Source: G963665495 sp963677785
Lineage (GTDB): Bacteria > Desulfobacterota > Desulfovibrionia > Desulfovibrionales > Desulfovibrionaceae
Length of the DNA: 64,000 nucleotides
Direction: 5' to 3'
Assembly (NCBI GenBank): GCA_963677785.2
Contig: CAXXDH010000003.1
Coordinates: forward strand, 1,054,001 to 1,118,000
Shown: piece by piece, positions 1 through 8,446 of the stretch
Position numbering within the stretch: the first letter of the stretch is position 1
Layout: each line of letters begins with the position of its first letter
Made by a program: the position numbers and the translations under genes
Notes under the pieces: generated by a model
What the model was told of the DNA's origin: nothing
What the model saw: only the letters and a program-made list of their open reading frames with translations
Database searches by the model: none

Positions 1-1022
1 GGACCCAACGACAGGCGCTCCAATTGGCAGCAGGTTTTCTGCAAGCCGGACATTCGCCCGAACTTTGGACACTCACCAACGGCGATCAATTGTCGGAACT
101 CGCTTCGCAGCAGAACATTCTTGTGCGAAAATTAGGGAACAGTGACGTAGTAAGCATCCTAACCCTTACCAGACTGGCGCGGCATCTTCGAAAAGTACGT
201 CCTGATATTCTCTTGTGCTTGACTGTTCTTCCAAATATCTGGGGCAGGATCGTCGGGAAGCTGTGTTTTCTTCCTGTGATTATCGGCGCATGCCGGGGAG
301 GAGGCGCTCCATTCAGACAGCATGAAAAATTTCTCTGGCCTTTAGCCAGACATATCGTCTGCAATTCGCAAGCACTGCATACGGTTCTAGCGCAAGGCTG
401 CGGCGTTCCTGAAAAACGCCTTAGCGTCATTCATAACGGAATAGATACTCAGCTGTTTAATCACAGCGATACGCAGCCTGATGCTCCCACTGTTCTCCAT
501 GTCGGGCGCCTTGTTCCAGATAAAAATCAGGAGACCCTGATCAAAGCCTTCAGCCTGGTACGGAAACAAATAGCAAATGCCCAACTGCGGATTGTGGGAG
601 ATGGCCCTTTATTAGATCAATTGCAAAGGCTGGCGCAAACGCTTTTACCTAAAAACTCCTACCAATTTGTTCCTGGAACAACATCCATAGCACCCATCTA
701 CCGTCAGGGGACTCTTTTTGCCATGAGTTCCGTACGTGAAGGACTGCCAAACGTCGTGCTTGAAGCCATGGCTTGCGGACTACCTGTTGTTGCCACGAGG
801 GTAGGCGGCATTCCGGAACTTGTTGAAGATGGCGTAACCGGATTGCTTGTTTCTCCACAAAATCATGAAGATATGGCCTCGTCCATGATTACATTACTTG
901 CCCATCCGACCAATGCCCGCGCCTTTGGCAGGGCAGGACAGGATACATTACAAAAAAAATTTTCTTTGTCTGCGTCACTTTCCGCCCATTTAGCTCTTTT
1001 TGATTCATTTTTTCAACTTTAG
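1..1022 (+). CDS. GT4-family glycosyltransferase, 5' end outside window
   Basis: Transfers a sugar from a nucleotide donor, probably in cell-envelope polysaccharide or LPS assembly; the acceptor is unknown. The frame is open from base 3 to the left edge, and the first residues (RQALQLAAGFLQAGH) match the usual GT4 N-terminal region, so the true start lies upstream and the TTG at 24 is only an internal codon. The C-terminal half carries the GT-B donor site: VGRLVPDKN, then EGLPNVVLEAMACGLPVVAT, GGIPELVEDGVTGLLV. About 340 residues are visible, nearly the whole family length. An LPS-type role would fit the heptose kinase gene at 3.8 kb, but they are not in one operon. Confidence 0.88.
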   Translation, partial: TQRQALQLAAGFLQAGHSPELWTLTNGDQLSELASQQNILVRKLGNSDVVSILTLTRLARHLRKVRPDILLCLTVLPNIWGRIVGKLCFLPVIIGACRGGGAPFRQHEKFLWPLARHIVCNSQALHTVLAQGCGVPEKRLSVIHNGIDTQLFNHSDTQPDAPTVLHVGRLVPDKNQETLIKAFSLVRKQIANAQLRIVGDGPLLDQLQRLAQTLLPKNSYQFVPGTTSIAPIYRQGTLFAMSSVREGLPNVVLEAMACGLPVVATRVGGIPELVEDGVTGLLVSPQNHEDMASSMITLLAHPTNARAFGRAGQDTLQKKFSLSASLSAHLALFDSFFQL

Positions 1023-1188
1023 CCATTGATTTTTCACAAGGTTTTTTTACAATACATGAAACCTCAAAGGGGTTATCTTGTATTTGTCTTATCTTTGTTT
1101 AGATTGACATGCGAATTAGAAATAATCTAAAAAACGCTTACTTGGACTCGAACTTCATATTACTAACACAGGAATGCCAGAGGAAGGA

Positions 1189-1476
1189 ATGAATACTAAG
1201 CAGACGAAGTTCAAACTTCAGGATTTGTATGACCAGTTTGTAGAAGATGTTCACAACGGAGAGCTTCCCAAAGAAACCGATATCCGTACTTTCATTCGTC
1301 TTTTTGAACATTTTGTTACTCAAGTTGATTTTGAAATGACTGCCGAATGTGAAGACTTTATCCATATGTCCAAGCAGTTGCTCCATGCTGTCAAAAGGAA
1401 AAGCTTGAGTGAAGCAATCCAACTTGTGGATTCACTGAACGATGCAAAGTCATATTGCCATGATAATTTGCGCTGA
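1189..1476 (+). CDS. conserved-looking small hypothetical protein upstream of parA
   Basis: Function not recognised. It is a soluble, charged, mostly helical protein of about 95 residues with no membrane segment or cysteine cluster. The start is set at the ATG at 1189 because an AGAGGA ribosome site lies five bases before it; the in-frame ATG at 1174 has no such site and would overlap the AGGAAGGA. It ends 56 bases before parA, on the same strand, with a parS-like site in between, so it may share regulation with parA or lie under ParB spreading. Confidence 0.6.
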   Translation: MNTKQTKFKLQDLYDQFVEDVHNGELPKETDIRTFIRLFEHFVTQVDFEMTAECEDFIHMSKQLLHAVKRKSLSEAIQLVDSLNDAKSYCHDNLR

Positions 1477-1488
1477 TTTTTTCATCAA

Positions 1489-1504
1489 TGTTTCCCGTGA
1501 AACA
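1489..1504. promoter_or_regulatory. parS centromere-like site 1
   Basis: TGTTTCCCGTGAAACA differs from the general bacterial parS consensus (TGTTTCACGTGAAACA) at one base. It lies just upstream of the chosen parA start, the classical position for a ParB nucleation site that can also feed back on parAB expression. Its presence is one reason the upstream ATG-like start at 1488 was not used for parA, because the palindrome would then be inside the coding region. Confidence 0.85.
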
Positions 1505-1532
1505 TTCAAGTAATAACTCAAAGAGGGTAGCT

Positions 1533-2312
1533 ATGCTTATGGGACGAAACATTGTTGTAGCCAACCAGAAAGGCGGCGTGGGAAAAACCACAACCGCCAT
1601 CAATCTTGCCGCCTCCCTGGCTGTTATGGAAAAGCGGGTTCTTCTGGTTGACTGTGATCCACAGGCTAATGCAACCAGCGGTATTGGCATGGAAGTATCC
1701 AATGGTACGAGTTCGCTGTATTCCGTATTCTTTACACCCGATCAGGTTGAAAGTGCCATTTATAAAACAAATTCTCCTTTTGTCAGCGTTCTTCCTTCTA
1801 CAAAAGACCTTGTAGGATGCGAAGTGGAACTTGTTGATAAAATGGCAAGGGAGTTCTTCCTGTCTGACGTTATCAAGCCCGTGGATAAACAATTCGATTA
1901 TATTATTTTCGATTGCCCGCCTTCATTGGGCATGCTGACGCTCAATGCGCTCTGTGCGGCCAATGAGCTGTTGATTCCTTTGCAATGCGAGTACTTTGCC
2001 CTGGAAGGAATTGTGAACCTGCTTCAGACCTTTGAGCAGGTAAAAAAACGCTTGAATCCGAAACTGAATCTTTTGGGCGTGCTGTTAACCATGTATGACG
2101 GTAGAAACAAACTATCCAAACAAGTGAAAAACGAAGTCCGGAAATGCTTTCCGGACTTGCTTTTCGAATCCATCATACCGAGAAATGTGCGTCTGTCAGA
2201 AGCCCCCAGTTATGGAAAAACAATCATCAAATACGATATCAAATCCAAAGGGGCGGAAGCCTACCTGGCCTTGGCCAAAGAAGTGGTGTTACGTAAACCA
2301 AGAGTACATTAA
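1533..2312 (+). CDS. parA: ParA/Soj chromosome-partitioning ATPase
   Basis: Walker-type ATPase that binds DNA as an ATP dimer and moves ParB-parS complexes during chromosome segregation. The deviant Walker A motif KGGVGKTT with the signature lysine is near the N-terminus (NQKGGVGKTTTAINLA), followed by VDCDPQANAT and the Walker B-like FDCPPSLG. About 259 residues, normal for the chromosomal Soj type without an N-terminal helix-turn-helix. The start at 1533 has AGAGGG before it; ATG 1539 is a possible alternative. A parS-like site is immediately upstream and parB follows after one opposite-strand gene. Confidence 0.96.
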   Translation: MLMGRNIVVANQKGGVGKTTTAINLAASLAVMEKRVLLVDCDPQANATSGIGMEVSNGTSSLYSVFFTPDQVESAIYKTNSPFVSVLPSTKDLVGCEVELVDKMAREFFLSDVIKPVDKQFDYIIFDCPPSLGMLTLNALCAANELLIPLQCEYFALEGIVNLLQTFEQVKKRLNPKLNLLGVLLTMYDGRNKLSKQVKNEVRKCFPDLLFESIIPRNVRLSEAPSYGKTIIKYDIKSKGAEAYLALAKEVVLRKPRVH

Positions 2313-2373
2313 TTTTCAAAGCATCATTTCGGAGTTGCTGCACTGGAGACATTGTTCAGATACGGAAATTGCT

Positions 2374-2796
2374 CTATGAGGTTTCTTCCTCAAGCTCACA
2401 AGCTTTGCATTCGGTCTTGATACAATCTTTGAAATGGCGCTTGGTGACGATGGCATGACAGTTACAACAACAGAAACGCGCCAAACCACCGAGATTGGCG
2501 GCAAGCAATGTGAATTTGCGAGGTGAGTCATGAACCCAGTCGTCTGTTTTCGCACCGCAAACTTCGCAACAAACTTCCGCATTCGGAGGATATTTGAAGT
2601 CCCAATATTCCTGTAAGAGTTCCCAATCGGCCATAGGCTCTTTCAACTCATTGCGTACCGCCATTTTACCTGTTTTGGTCAAGTGTTCGACCACTACACT
2701 GGAAAGTTCGGACCATAGCTCCGGAGAGATCATGACACCGTACAGTTCGCCACCAGCCGTATATAACTCTTGTATTCCTTCAGGGTATTTTCGCAT
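2374..2796 (-). CDS. cysteine-rich hypothetical protein, probable zinc binder
   Basis: About 140 residues, function unknown. The C-terminal half holds three cysteine clusters: CCEVCG, then CCCNC and finally CKAC, with a histidine between, which resembles zinc-ribbon chemistry; the N-terminal half is helical and acidic. It lies on the opposite strand between parA and parB, convergent with parA and divergent from parB, so it splits the usual parAB operon. Composition resembles the neighbours, so recent transfer is not indicated. The ATG start has GGAGAA a few bases upstream. Confidence 0.7.
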   Translation of the reverse strand: MRKYPEGIQELYTAGGELYGVMISPELWSELSSVVVEHLTKTGKMAVRNELKEPMADWELLQEYWDFKYPPNAEVCCEVCGAKTDDWVHDSPRKFTLLAANLGGLARFCCCNCHAIVTKRHFKDCIKTECKACELEEETS

Positions 2797-2880
2797 TCGT
2801 TTCTCCTTTTTTACCAGACTATAGTGTGTCGTTAGAAACTGTCAATTTTTGATTATTTAGTGAGCACAGGGAGGTACCAT

Positions 2881-3819
2881 ATGGCCATGGCGCAACGTGG
2901 ATTAGGCAAGGGGCTGGATGCGCTTTTAAAATCTTCCACTGCCGTAGCGGAAGATGAAACAGTTTCCGAACAACAGATCACGGATATACCCGTGGATTCG
3001 ATTTCTCCGAGTAAATTTCAACCTCGACGGGATTTTCCCGCTGAAACGCTGGAAGAATTGGCCCAATCCATCAAGGAACAAGGTGTCTTGCAACCAATAT
3101 TGGTTCGCGCGGTTCCAGGTCGCCCGCATTCCTACGAACTGATCGCAGGAGAAAGACGATGGCGCGCTTCACAACTCGCGAAAATCCAACAGATTCCCGC
3201 TCTGATAAAAGCTTTCTCCGATGAAGAAAGCATGCTTATCGCGCTGGTCGAAAATCTGCAACGCGAAGATTTAAACGCCATGGATGAAGCCCAGGGGTTA
3301 TGGCAATTGCAGCAACAACTGAAATTGACTCAGGAAGAGCTTTCGGAAAAAATCGGTAAAAGCCGTCCGGCAATAGCCAACAGTCTGCGACTATTGCAAT
3401 TGCCTGATTTAATCAAAGACCACCTGCGCAACGGCCGTATCAGCGCCGGACACGCGCGCGCATTACTTGCCGTTTCTGATGAAGAAGCACAGCAGCAATT
3501 GCACCGCAGGATTCTGGAGCTGGACTTATCCGTACGGGAAACCGAGGCCCAGGCTTCCTACTGGAAAGCCAATGGACAATTGCCCGATGCGGATCAGGCA
3601 ACAACACAGGCATCCAAACCAAAACGTACGGCTTCTCAAAAATCCCCGGAATTTATTCCTTTACAACAACAGATGTCCCAGTTTTTCCAAACCAAAGTTG
3701 CACTTCGCGGTGATCGTTCCAAAGGGCAGATCGTCTTGGCATTTGATTCTGAAGAGAAGCTCATGCACTTGCTCGAACGTCTGGGTGGAAAGGACTTTAC
3801 CGACAATTTCAGCAATTAG
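2881..3819 (+). CDS. parB: ParB/Spo0J chromosome-partitioning protein
   Basis: CTP-dependent clamp that loads at parS and spreads to organise the origin region. The N-terminal box RGLGKGLDALL, which stimulates ParA, is present, then the ParB/Srx domain with ELIAGERRWRAS and LVENLQREDLNAMDEA, and the helix-turn-helix region (EKIGKSRPAIANSLRLL, GRISAGHARAL). The ATG at 2881 is preceded by GGGAGGT with good spacing; the GTG at 2860 would put that ribosome site inside the gene. About 312 residues. Two parS-like sites, at 1.5 and 6.2 kb, are its likely targets. Confidence 0.96.
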   Translation: MAMAQRGLGKGLDALLKSSTAVAEDETVSEQQITDIPVDSISPSKFQPRRDFPAETLEELAQSIKEQGVLQPILVRAVPGRPHSYELIAGERRWRASQLAKIQQIPALIKAFSDEESMLIALVENLQREDLNAMDEAQGLWQLQQQLKLTQEELSEKIGKSRPAIANSLRLLQLPDLIKDHLRNGRISAGHARALLAVSDEEAQQQLHRRILELDLSVRETEAQASYWKANGQLPDADQATTQASKPKRTASQKSPEFIPLQQQMSQFFQTKVALRGDRSKGQIVLAFDSEEKLMHLLERLGGKDFTDNFSN

Positions 3820-3845
3820 GCGACATTCCGCCAAAAGGGACACGC

Positions 3846-4880
3846 ATGGGCGCATTGTTCAACAAAACTGATCTGAATGATTGTCTGGCAAAATTTACGG
3901 ATGCCAGAGTTGGAATAGTCGGCGATGTCATGCTGGATTGTTACATTTACGGTTCTGTGGACCGCATTTCTGCGGAAGCTCCTGTCCCCATCGTCAATGT
4001 GACCAACGAACTCCTGGCATTGGGTGGCGCCGCCAATGTCGCCAATAACGTCATCTCGCTTGGCGGCATACCCGAATTCATCAGCGTTTCGGGCGATGAC
4101 ACCACTGCACAGCAGATCGAATCTCTCCTCGAGTCCAATTCCATCAGGTATCATTTGATTAAAGACCCATCCAGACCATCCAGCCTGAAAACCAGAATTA
4201 TCGGACAAAATCAGCAAATAGTACGTTTTGACAAGGAGCAAACAACATCGATTTCCGCAGTCGTACGGCATAATGTTCTCGATTCTCTAGAACAAACTAT
4301 TGATGGATGCGATTGCATTATTTTTTCCGATTATGCCAAAGGACTATTTGGAATGGAGTTGATGAAGTCGATCCGGACCTTGTTGTCTGATAAACAAAAA
4401 AACATTCGCATACTTGTTGATCCTAAGCCCCGTAATCTTGATTTGTTTTCCAAGGCATTTTTACTCACCCCCAATGCCAAAGAAGCCGGTCAGGCCATTG
4501 GTATGGGTACACCAAAAACCAAAGAGGAAATCATCCGAACCGGCCGTGCGGTGTTGGAGGCATATCCCTGCGAGAACCTGCTGATTACCCTCGGATCTCA
4601 AGGTATGGCGCTATTTTGCCGTACCGGCGGTATCTGGCATATTCCTACCATGGCGCAAAATGTCTATGACGTAACAGGCGCGGGAGATACGGTGGTCGCT
4701 ACCATCGGTCTCGGACTGGCTGCCGGATGCTCGTTACTGGCAGCCTGCGTACTGGCCAATTATGCGGCCGGTTTGGTAATCGGCAAGCTTGGCACCGCAA
4801 ATGTTTCCCCCGGAGAATTGCATGCAGCCTTGGGCTATTCTCCGTTACCAGCAATCTCGGATTGGACTGACCAAGGATAA
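3846..4880 (+). CDS. rfaE1: D-glycero-beta-D-manno-heptose-7-phosphate kinase
   Basis: PfkB-family kinase that phosphorylates heptose 7-phosphate to the 1,7-bisphosphate in the ADP-heptose branch of LPS core synthesis. Visible marks: VGDVMLDCYIYGSVDRISAE at the N-terminus, LGGAANVANNV, and the C-terminal PfkB signature DVTGAGDTVVAT holding the catalytic Asp. At 344 residues it is the kinase half only; the adenylyltransferase domain fused to it in E. coli HldE is absent and must be a separate gene. It follows parB by 26 bases and precedes the GAF-PP2C gene by 3 bases, so these probably form one transcript. Confidence 0.9.
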   Translation: MGALFNKTDLNDCLAKFTDARVGIVGDVMLDCYIYGSVDRISAEAPVPIVNVTNELLALGGAANVANNVISLGGIPEFISVSGDDTTAQQIESLLESNSIRYHLIKDPSRPSSLKTRIIGQNQQIVRFDKEQTTSISAVVRHNVLDSLEQTIDGCDCIIFSDYAKGLFGMELMKSIRTLLSDKQKNIRILVDPKPRNLDLFSKAFLLTPNAKEAGQAIGMGTPKTKEEIIRTGRAVLEAYPCENLLITLGSQGMALFCRTGGIWHIPTMAQNVYDVTGAGDTVVATIGLGLAAGCSLLAACVLANYAAGLVIGKLGTANVSPGELHAALGYSPLPAISDWTDQG

Positions 4881-4883
4881 CTC

Positions 4884-6179
4884 ATGCCTAACAAAACAGC
4901 ATTCGATCTGCAGGCGAACAGGCTGAAGAAATTGATCGCTGCCAATCAGGCTCTGGCCCAGGTGGAATCCCTTTCTGAACTTCTTCCGGTTCTTCTTGAG
5001 TTTGCACGGGATGTAACCCAGGCCATGGGCGCATCCATCCTGCTGTACAAAGCTGACAGTGAGACACTTGAATTTACCTTGGCAATCAACGAACAGCAGG
5101 GAGCTGCGGAAGAGATAATCAGCAAAAAATTTGAACTTGCTCTGGGTGAGGGTATAGCAGGACACGTTGCACAAACAAGGGAATCCTTGCTGGTGGCGGA
5201 TACGCAGGAAGATACTCGCTTTTCAAGAAAAGTTGATGACGATACGGGATTTCATACGCAAAGCATTGTATGCTCGCCTATTGTTTATCAGGATGAATTA
5301 CTTGGCGTTGTACAGGTTGTAAACGCCAAGGGAAAATCCAATTTCGATACTTCCGACCTGGATATCCTGGAGAGTTTTTCTCATTTGGCAGCCGTGGCTC
5401 TGGTCCGTTCGCGTTTGTTGGAATTGCGTATTCAGCAGGAACGCATGCAGGCCCAGCTAGATGCCGCTGCCAGGATACAAGCGACTTTTTTTCCCAAGTT
5501 ACCACAACTGGATAGTACGACCGGCATCTTTGCTATTACAAAACCCGCTATTTTTGTCGGTGGTGATGTATACGATCTCATACGTGTATCCAAAGATCTT
5601 TTGTTCACTTGTGTGGCCGATGTTTCAGGTAAAGGACTGCCTGCAGCATTGGTAGGGGCGACTCTCTGGACCAAGCTCCGTTCTCTTTCCATGGAATTTG
5701 ATCGACCTGGAAATCTGTTGAAGGCCCTGAACAACGAAATGTACTCCGTCCTTTCACAACAGCTGTTTGTGACCTGCGTATTGGGGTATTACCATTTACC
5801 ATCAGGCTGTTTTACCTTTTCACTCGCCGGTCATCCGCCGCCTGTTCACATCGCACCCGGTGCAAACCATTTACTGGAAACAAATGCAGGACTGCCAATA
5901 GGGGTTGAACCTGATCAAACATATTCTGAAATGGAGCTGCAACTTGAGCCCAACGAATCGATCCTGATGTATTCGGATGGCGTGGTGGAAGCAAGAAATC
6001 GGCACCGTGAATTTTATGGGGAAGAGCGAGTGCTATCATTTTTGGCTTCGATACGGCATCCCTCCTATGGGCAGGCGTTGCTCGAAGAAATTCATTCATG
6101 GCAACAAGGTGTTGCAGCCAATGATGATTTGACCATCGTTGAAATATGGCGTGAAGACAGTTCTTCATGTTTCACATGA
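4884..6179 (+). CDS. GAF-domain PP2C (RsbU/SpoIIE-type) serine phosphatase
   Basis: Probable sensor phosphatase that dephosphorylates a STAS antagonist. A short helix and GAF domain fill roughly residues 15-175 (HTQSIVCSPI, LGVVQVVNAKG). The linker AARIQATFFPKLP leads to the PP2C domain at about 200-425 with VGGDVYD, CVADVSGKGLPAALVGA, MYSDGVVEARN and NDDLTIVEIW; the metal-binding aspartates are all present. The STAS gene 115 bases downstream is the natural substrate. No RsbW-type kinase is nearby. A parS-like site overlaps its last codons and stop. Confidence 0.9.
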   Translation: MPNKTAFDLQANRLKKLIAANQALAQVESLSELLPVLLEFARDVTQAMGASILLYKADSETLEFTLAINEQQGAAEEIISKKFELALGEGIAGHVAQTRESLLVADTQEDTRFSRKVDDDTGFHTQSIVCSPIVYQDELLGVVQVVNAKGKSNFDTSDLDILESFSHLAAVALVRSRLLELRIQQERMQAQLDAAARIQATFFPKLPQLDSTTGIFAITKPAIFVGGDVYDLIRVSKDLLFTCVADVSGKGLPAALVGATLWTKLRSLSMEFDRPGNLLKALNNEMYSVLSQQLFVTCVLGYYHLPSGCFTFSLAGHPPPVHIAPGANHLLETNAGLPIGVEPDQTYSEMELQLEPNESILMYSDGVVEARNRHREFYGEERVLSFLASIRHPSYGQALLEEIHSWQQGVAANDDLTIVEIWREDSSSCFT

Positions 6180-6183
6180 AACA
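6168..6183. promoter_or_regulatory. parS centromere-like site 2
   Basis: TGTTTCACATGAAACA, one base from the parS consensus, at a different position from the mismatch in site 1. It spans the stop codon (6177-6179) of the phosphatase gene, so its last coding residues are dictated in part by the site. Two near-consensus sites 4.7 kb apart around parAB are what an origin-proximal ParB loading zone normally shows. Confidence 0.85.
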
Positions 6184-6293
6184 TTGAAAAAAACAAAAGA
6201 GTCTGATCCAGAACGAAATAATCTTTTATATTGTCAAAACGTACTGTAAGTAATATAAAAAAATATCTCGGGAGATAAAAAAAGGGGATGCAG

Positions 6294-6611
6294 ATGAATT
6301 CGGAAAAGTCCCAGGAAATCTGGTCAATCAAAGTCGATAAAGACGGCGTAGTCAAAATGGCAGGAGAAATTGACTACACGGTCACCCCCAAAATCCGTAG
6401 CGGACTATTGAACTACATAGACAAGACCGAGGGGCCGATGCAAATGGACCTGAGCAATCTGAAATATCTGGACAGTTCCGGGCTTGCCGTGTTCATTGAA
6501 ATCCGTAGGCACCTTGTGGAAAAAGGCAGGACCCTGAAGATTATCGACGTTACTCCTGAGGTGAAAAAAATATTCAAACTCACGCAGGTCGATAAACTGT
6601 TCGGTTTTTGA
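6294..6611 (+). CDS. STAS-domain anti-sigma factor antagonist
   Basis: Single STAS domain of about 105 residues, the SpoIIAA/RsbV type that is switched by Ser phosphorylation. The motif LSNLKYLDSSGLAVFIEIRR carries the conserved DSSG serine. The ATG at 6294 is preferred over 6288 because AAGGGG then sits six bases upstream instead of abutting the start. With the GAF-PP2C phosphatase just before it, this gives two of the three parts of a partner-switching module; the kinase/anti-sigma partner must be encoded elsewhere or be replaced by another output. Confidence 0.9.
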   Translation: MNSEKSQEIWSIKVDKDGVVKMAGEIDYTVTPKIRSGLLNYIDKTEGPMQMDLSNLKYLDSSGLAVFIEIRRHLVEKGRTLKIIDVTPEVKKIFKLTQVDKLFGF

Positions 6612-6918
6612 TTGTCGCTGTCGAACAACCATCGCGCTACCTGCATCTAAACCAAATAATGGGCAGATCTTCTGTTTTTTCCTTTTTTTGCATCGCAATC
6701 AGTGTCTACATCCTGGCTCCGCGATGCATCTTTTTTGCCTGCGGCAAGGTAACAACCCAACCGCAAAATCTGGTTGTTACCCTGCTGGCCACCCTTGTTA
6801 TTTTTTTTGTACGTCTTTTTTTTAACAAAAAATCCCGCTGAATATTTTCGATTATATGAAGGCCTGAAATAAAAAAAAACAAAATAGATCAAAGCTCTAC
6901 TGGTGCAGGATCTTCTTA
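6612..6918. other. non-coding interval with a perfect 10-bp inverted repeat
   Basis: About 300 bases between the STAS gene and a small opposite-strand ORF. GGTAACAACC at 6748-6757 pairs perfectly with GGTTGTTACC at 6772-6781 across a 14-base loop. The run of T residues starts some 17 bases beyond the stem, so it is not a textbook terminator; it could be an operator or a processed RNA hairpin. A 77-codon open frame runs through it but begins with TTG, has no ribosome site and is not called. Confidence 0.5.
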
Positions 6919-6996
6919 CTACAGTTGCGTCAAATAGAAATAAAGCAGGCCCATGTTGATAATGGCTGCCCAAGCTGCAAACAAACGAATTGCCAT
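6919..6996 (-). CDS. candidate 25-residue single-span membrane peptide
   Basis: Starts MAIRLFAAWAAIINMG and ends with YFYLTQL. It is one hydrophobic helix with a short basic N-terminus, typical of small inner-membrane proteins. GGAGG lies seven bases before the ATG, a strong site, which is the main reason to call it. It lies about 115 bases downstream of the cheY-like gene on the same strand. No family recognised and function unknown. It could be chance, as such a short frame carries little statistical weight. Confidence 0.45.
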   Translation of the reverse strand: MAIRLFAAWAAIINMGLLYFYLTQL

Positions 6997-7110
6997 CGTG
7001 ATTCCTCCAGTTGTTCGATGCACATAATTTTGACGAAATACATCCAGACAACCGTTCTTTTGCAGAGAGCATGCCAAGCCTTCATAAAAAAAAGTATAGA
7101 AACGAAAAGC

Positions 7111-7494
7111 TTAATCCATACGAAGGGCCTGGCGAATTTTGACTTCCAGTTCCTTTGCGCCGAAGGGTTTCTTGATATAAGCCGTAACACCGGCTTGAAC
7201 GGCTTCTACTATGTTGTTCTCCATGCGTTCCGCAGTAACCATGATGAATGGCGTGGATTTGCCTTGGGCGTCTGCCCGTAGTTGTTTCAAAAATTCAATG
7301 CCGGTCATTTTGGGCATGTTCCAGTCGGAAAGAACCAGACCGATTTTTTCCTTTTTAGCCAAGGCCAGGGCATCAGCGCCATTGTCGGCTTCGACGAATT
7401 GTGAAAATCCGATCTCCTTGAGCATGCGTTTGACTATCTGACGGGCAACACGCGCGTCATCGACTATCAATACTTTCGTCTGATTAAAATCCAT
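7111..7494 (-). CDS. CheY-like single-domain response regulator
   Basis: Stand-alone receiver domain of 127 residues. The acidic pocket (LIVDDARVARQIV), phosphoacceptor (LVLSDWNMPKMTG), Thr (FIMVTAE) and Lys (YIKKPFG) are all present, so it should be phosphorylated and switch by the Thr/Tyr mechanism. No output domain. The start is at the ATG 7494; the open frame upstream lacks support. Nearby are a STAS/PP2C pair on the other strand and a small membrane peptide downstream. Its cognate kinase is not adjacent; the CheA at 24.3 kb is one candidate. Confidence 0.92.
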   Translation of the reverse strand: MDFNQTKVLIVDDARVARQIVKRMLKEIGFSQFVEADNGADALALAKKEKIGLVLSDWNMPKMTGIEFLKQLRADAQGKSTPFIMVTAERMENNIVEAVQAGVTAYIKKPFGAKELEVKIRQALRMD

Positions 7495-7707
7495 AGTGCA
7501 ATACCTTTGTTGCTGGTGGTTGAACTTTATAACACATAAAACAAGCAATTGCCGGGGGGCGTCCACACTTGAAGATTGGTTTCCTGCCGCGGAAAGGGTT
7601 ACAAAAAATTAAACTCTTCTCTATTGAATAAAATCCAGGGAAACAATAGGTATTCAGGGTCGCTGTCAAATGTTTGTCAACTTTTCTTCCCAAGTGCAAG
7701 GACTGTC

Positions 7708-8430
7708 ATGAAAAAAAATGGCTGGATTATTGTCGCCACAGACACCGACGCGGGGAAAACCTTTATTACTGCGGGATTGTTTCGCCAGTTTCTCCTCAGA
7801 GGAATTGATTGCCTGGCGGTGAAACCCGTGCAAACCGGCTGTGAAATAGATGCAAAGGGCAATATCAACGCCCCTGATGTCGAAATCTATCGTGCCGCAG
7901 CTAAGGGGTTGATTTCGTCTGCAGATAAAGACGATATGCTCTGTTACGCCTACAGTACGCCTTGTTCTCCCGCCCTGGCAGGGGAGCTTTCCGGACATCA
8001 ACCCGAAATGGATGTCATGGCAGCACATATCCACAAGCTGAAAAGCAAGTTGCTGCTGCTGGAAACCGCCGGAGGCATTTTCACTCCCCTGAACAAGCAT
8101 AATACCATGCTCGACCTGGTAAAACGGCTGGACTATCCTGTTTTGATCGTTGCGGATAATCGCCTCGGCGCCATCAACCAGGTATTGCTCACTGTGTCGG
8201 TACTGCGGCAACATGCGGTGGACATTCAGGGCGTGCTTTTGACAAACCGTACGCCCAAGCAGGAAAATGACATAATTCGGGAAGACAATATCCGTTCCAT
8301 AACCGCACTGGGGAAAATTTCCATTCTTGCGGATATTCCGAATCTGCCTGATTTCAAGGCCGAAGATCCGCAAAGCTGGAAAGCTGCCGATCCGTATTTC
8401 GCTGAGGTTGCTTCCGCGCTCCACGCCTAA
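7708..8430 (+). CDS. bioD: dethiobiotin synthetase
   Basis: ATP-dependent carboxylation of 7,8-diaminopelargonate to dethiobiotin, cytoplasmic. The P-loop ATDTDAGKTF is at the N-terminus (GTDTDVGKT in most homologues), followed by AVKPVQTGC and LLLETAGGIFTPL, where the Glu and glycines of the second BioD motif sit. About 240 residues. The ATG at 7708 has AAGGA six bases before it. First gene of bioD-bioA-bioB-symporter with gaps of 16, 11 and 2 bases. Confidence 0.93.
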   Translation: MKKNGWIIVATDTDAGKTFITAGLFRQFLLRGIDCLAVKPVQTGCEIDAKGNINAPDVEIYRAAAKGLISSADKDDMLCYAYSTPCSPALAGELSGHQPEMDVMAAHIHKLKSKLLLLETAGGIFTPLNKHNTMLDLVKRLDYPVLIVADNRLGAINQVLLTVSVLRQHAVDIQGVLLTNRTPKQENDIIREDNIRSITALGKISILADIPNLPDFKAEDPQSWKAADPYFAEVASALHA

Positions 8431-8446
8431 GCCCATAATACGCATC

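Noticed and set aside
6608..6841. 77-codon frame with hydrophobic stretches after the STAS gene
   Set aside because: TTG start inside the STAS stop region, no ribosome site, and it spans a perfect inverted repeat typical of non-coding DNA.
7576..7707. BirA operator upstream of bioD (TGTCAAA and TTGTCAAC words)
   Set aside because: The words are direct repeats with a short gap, not the spaced inverted repeat expected of a BirA site.
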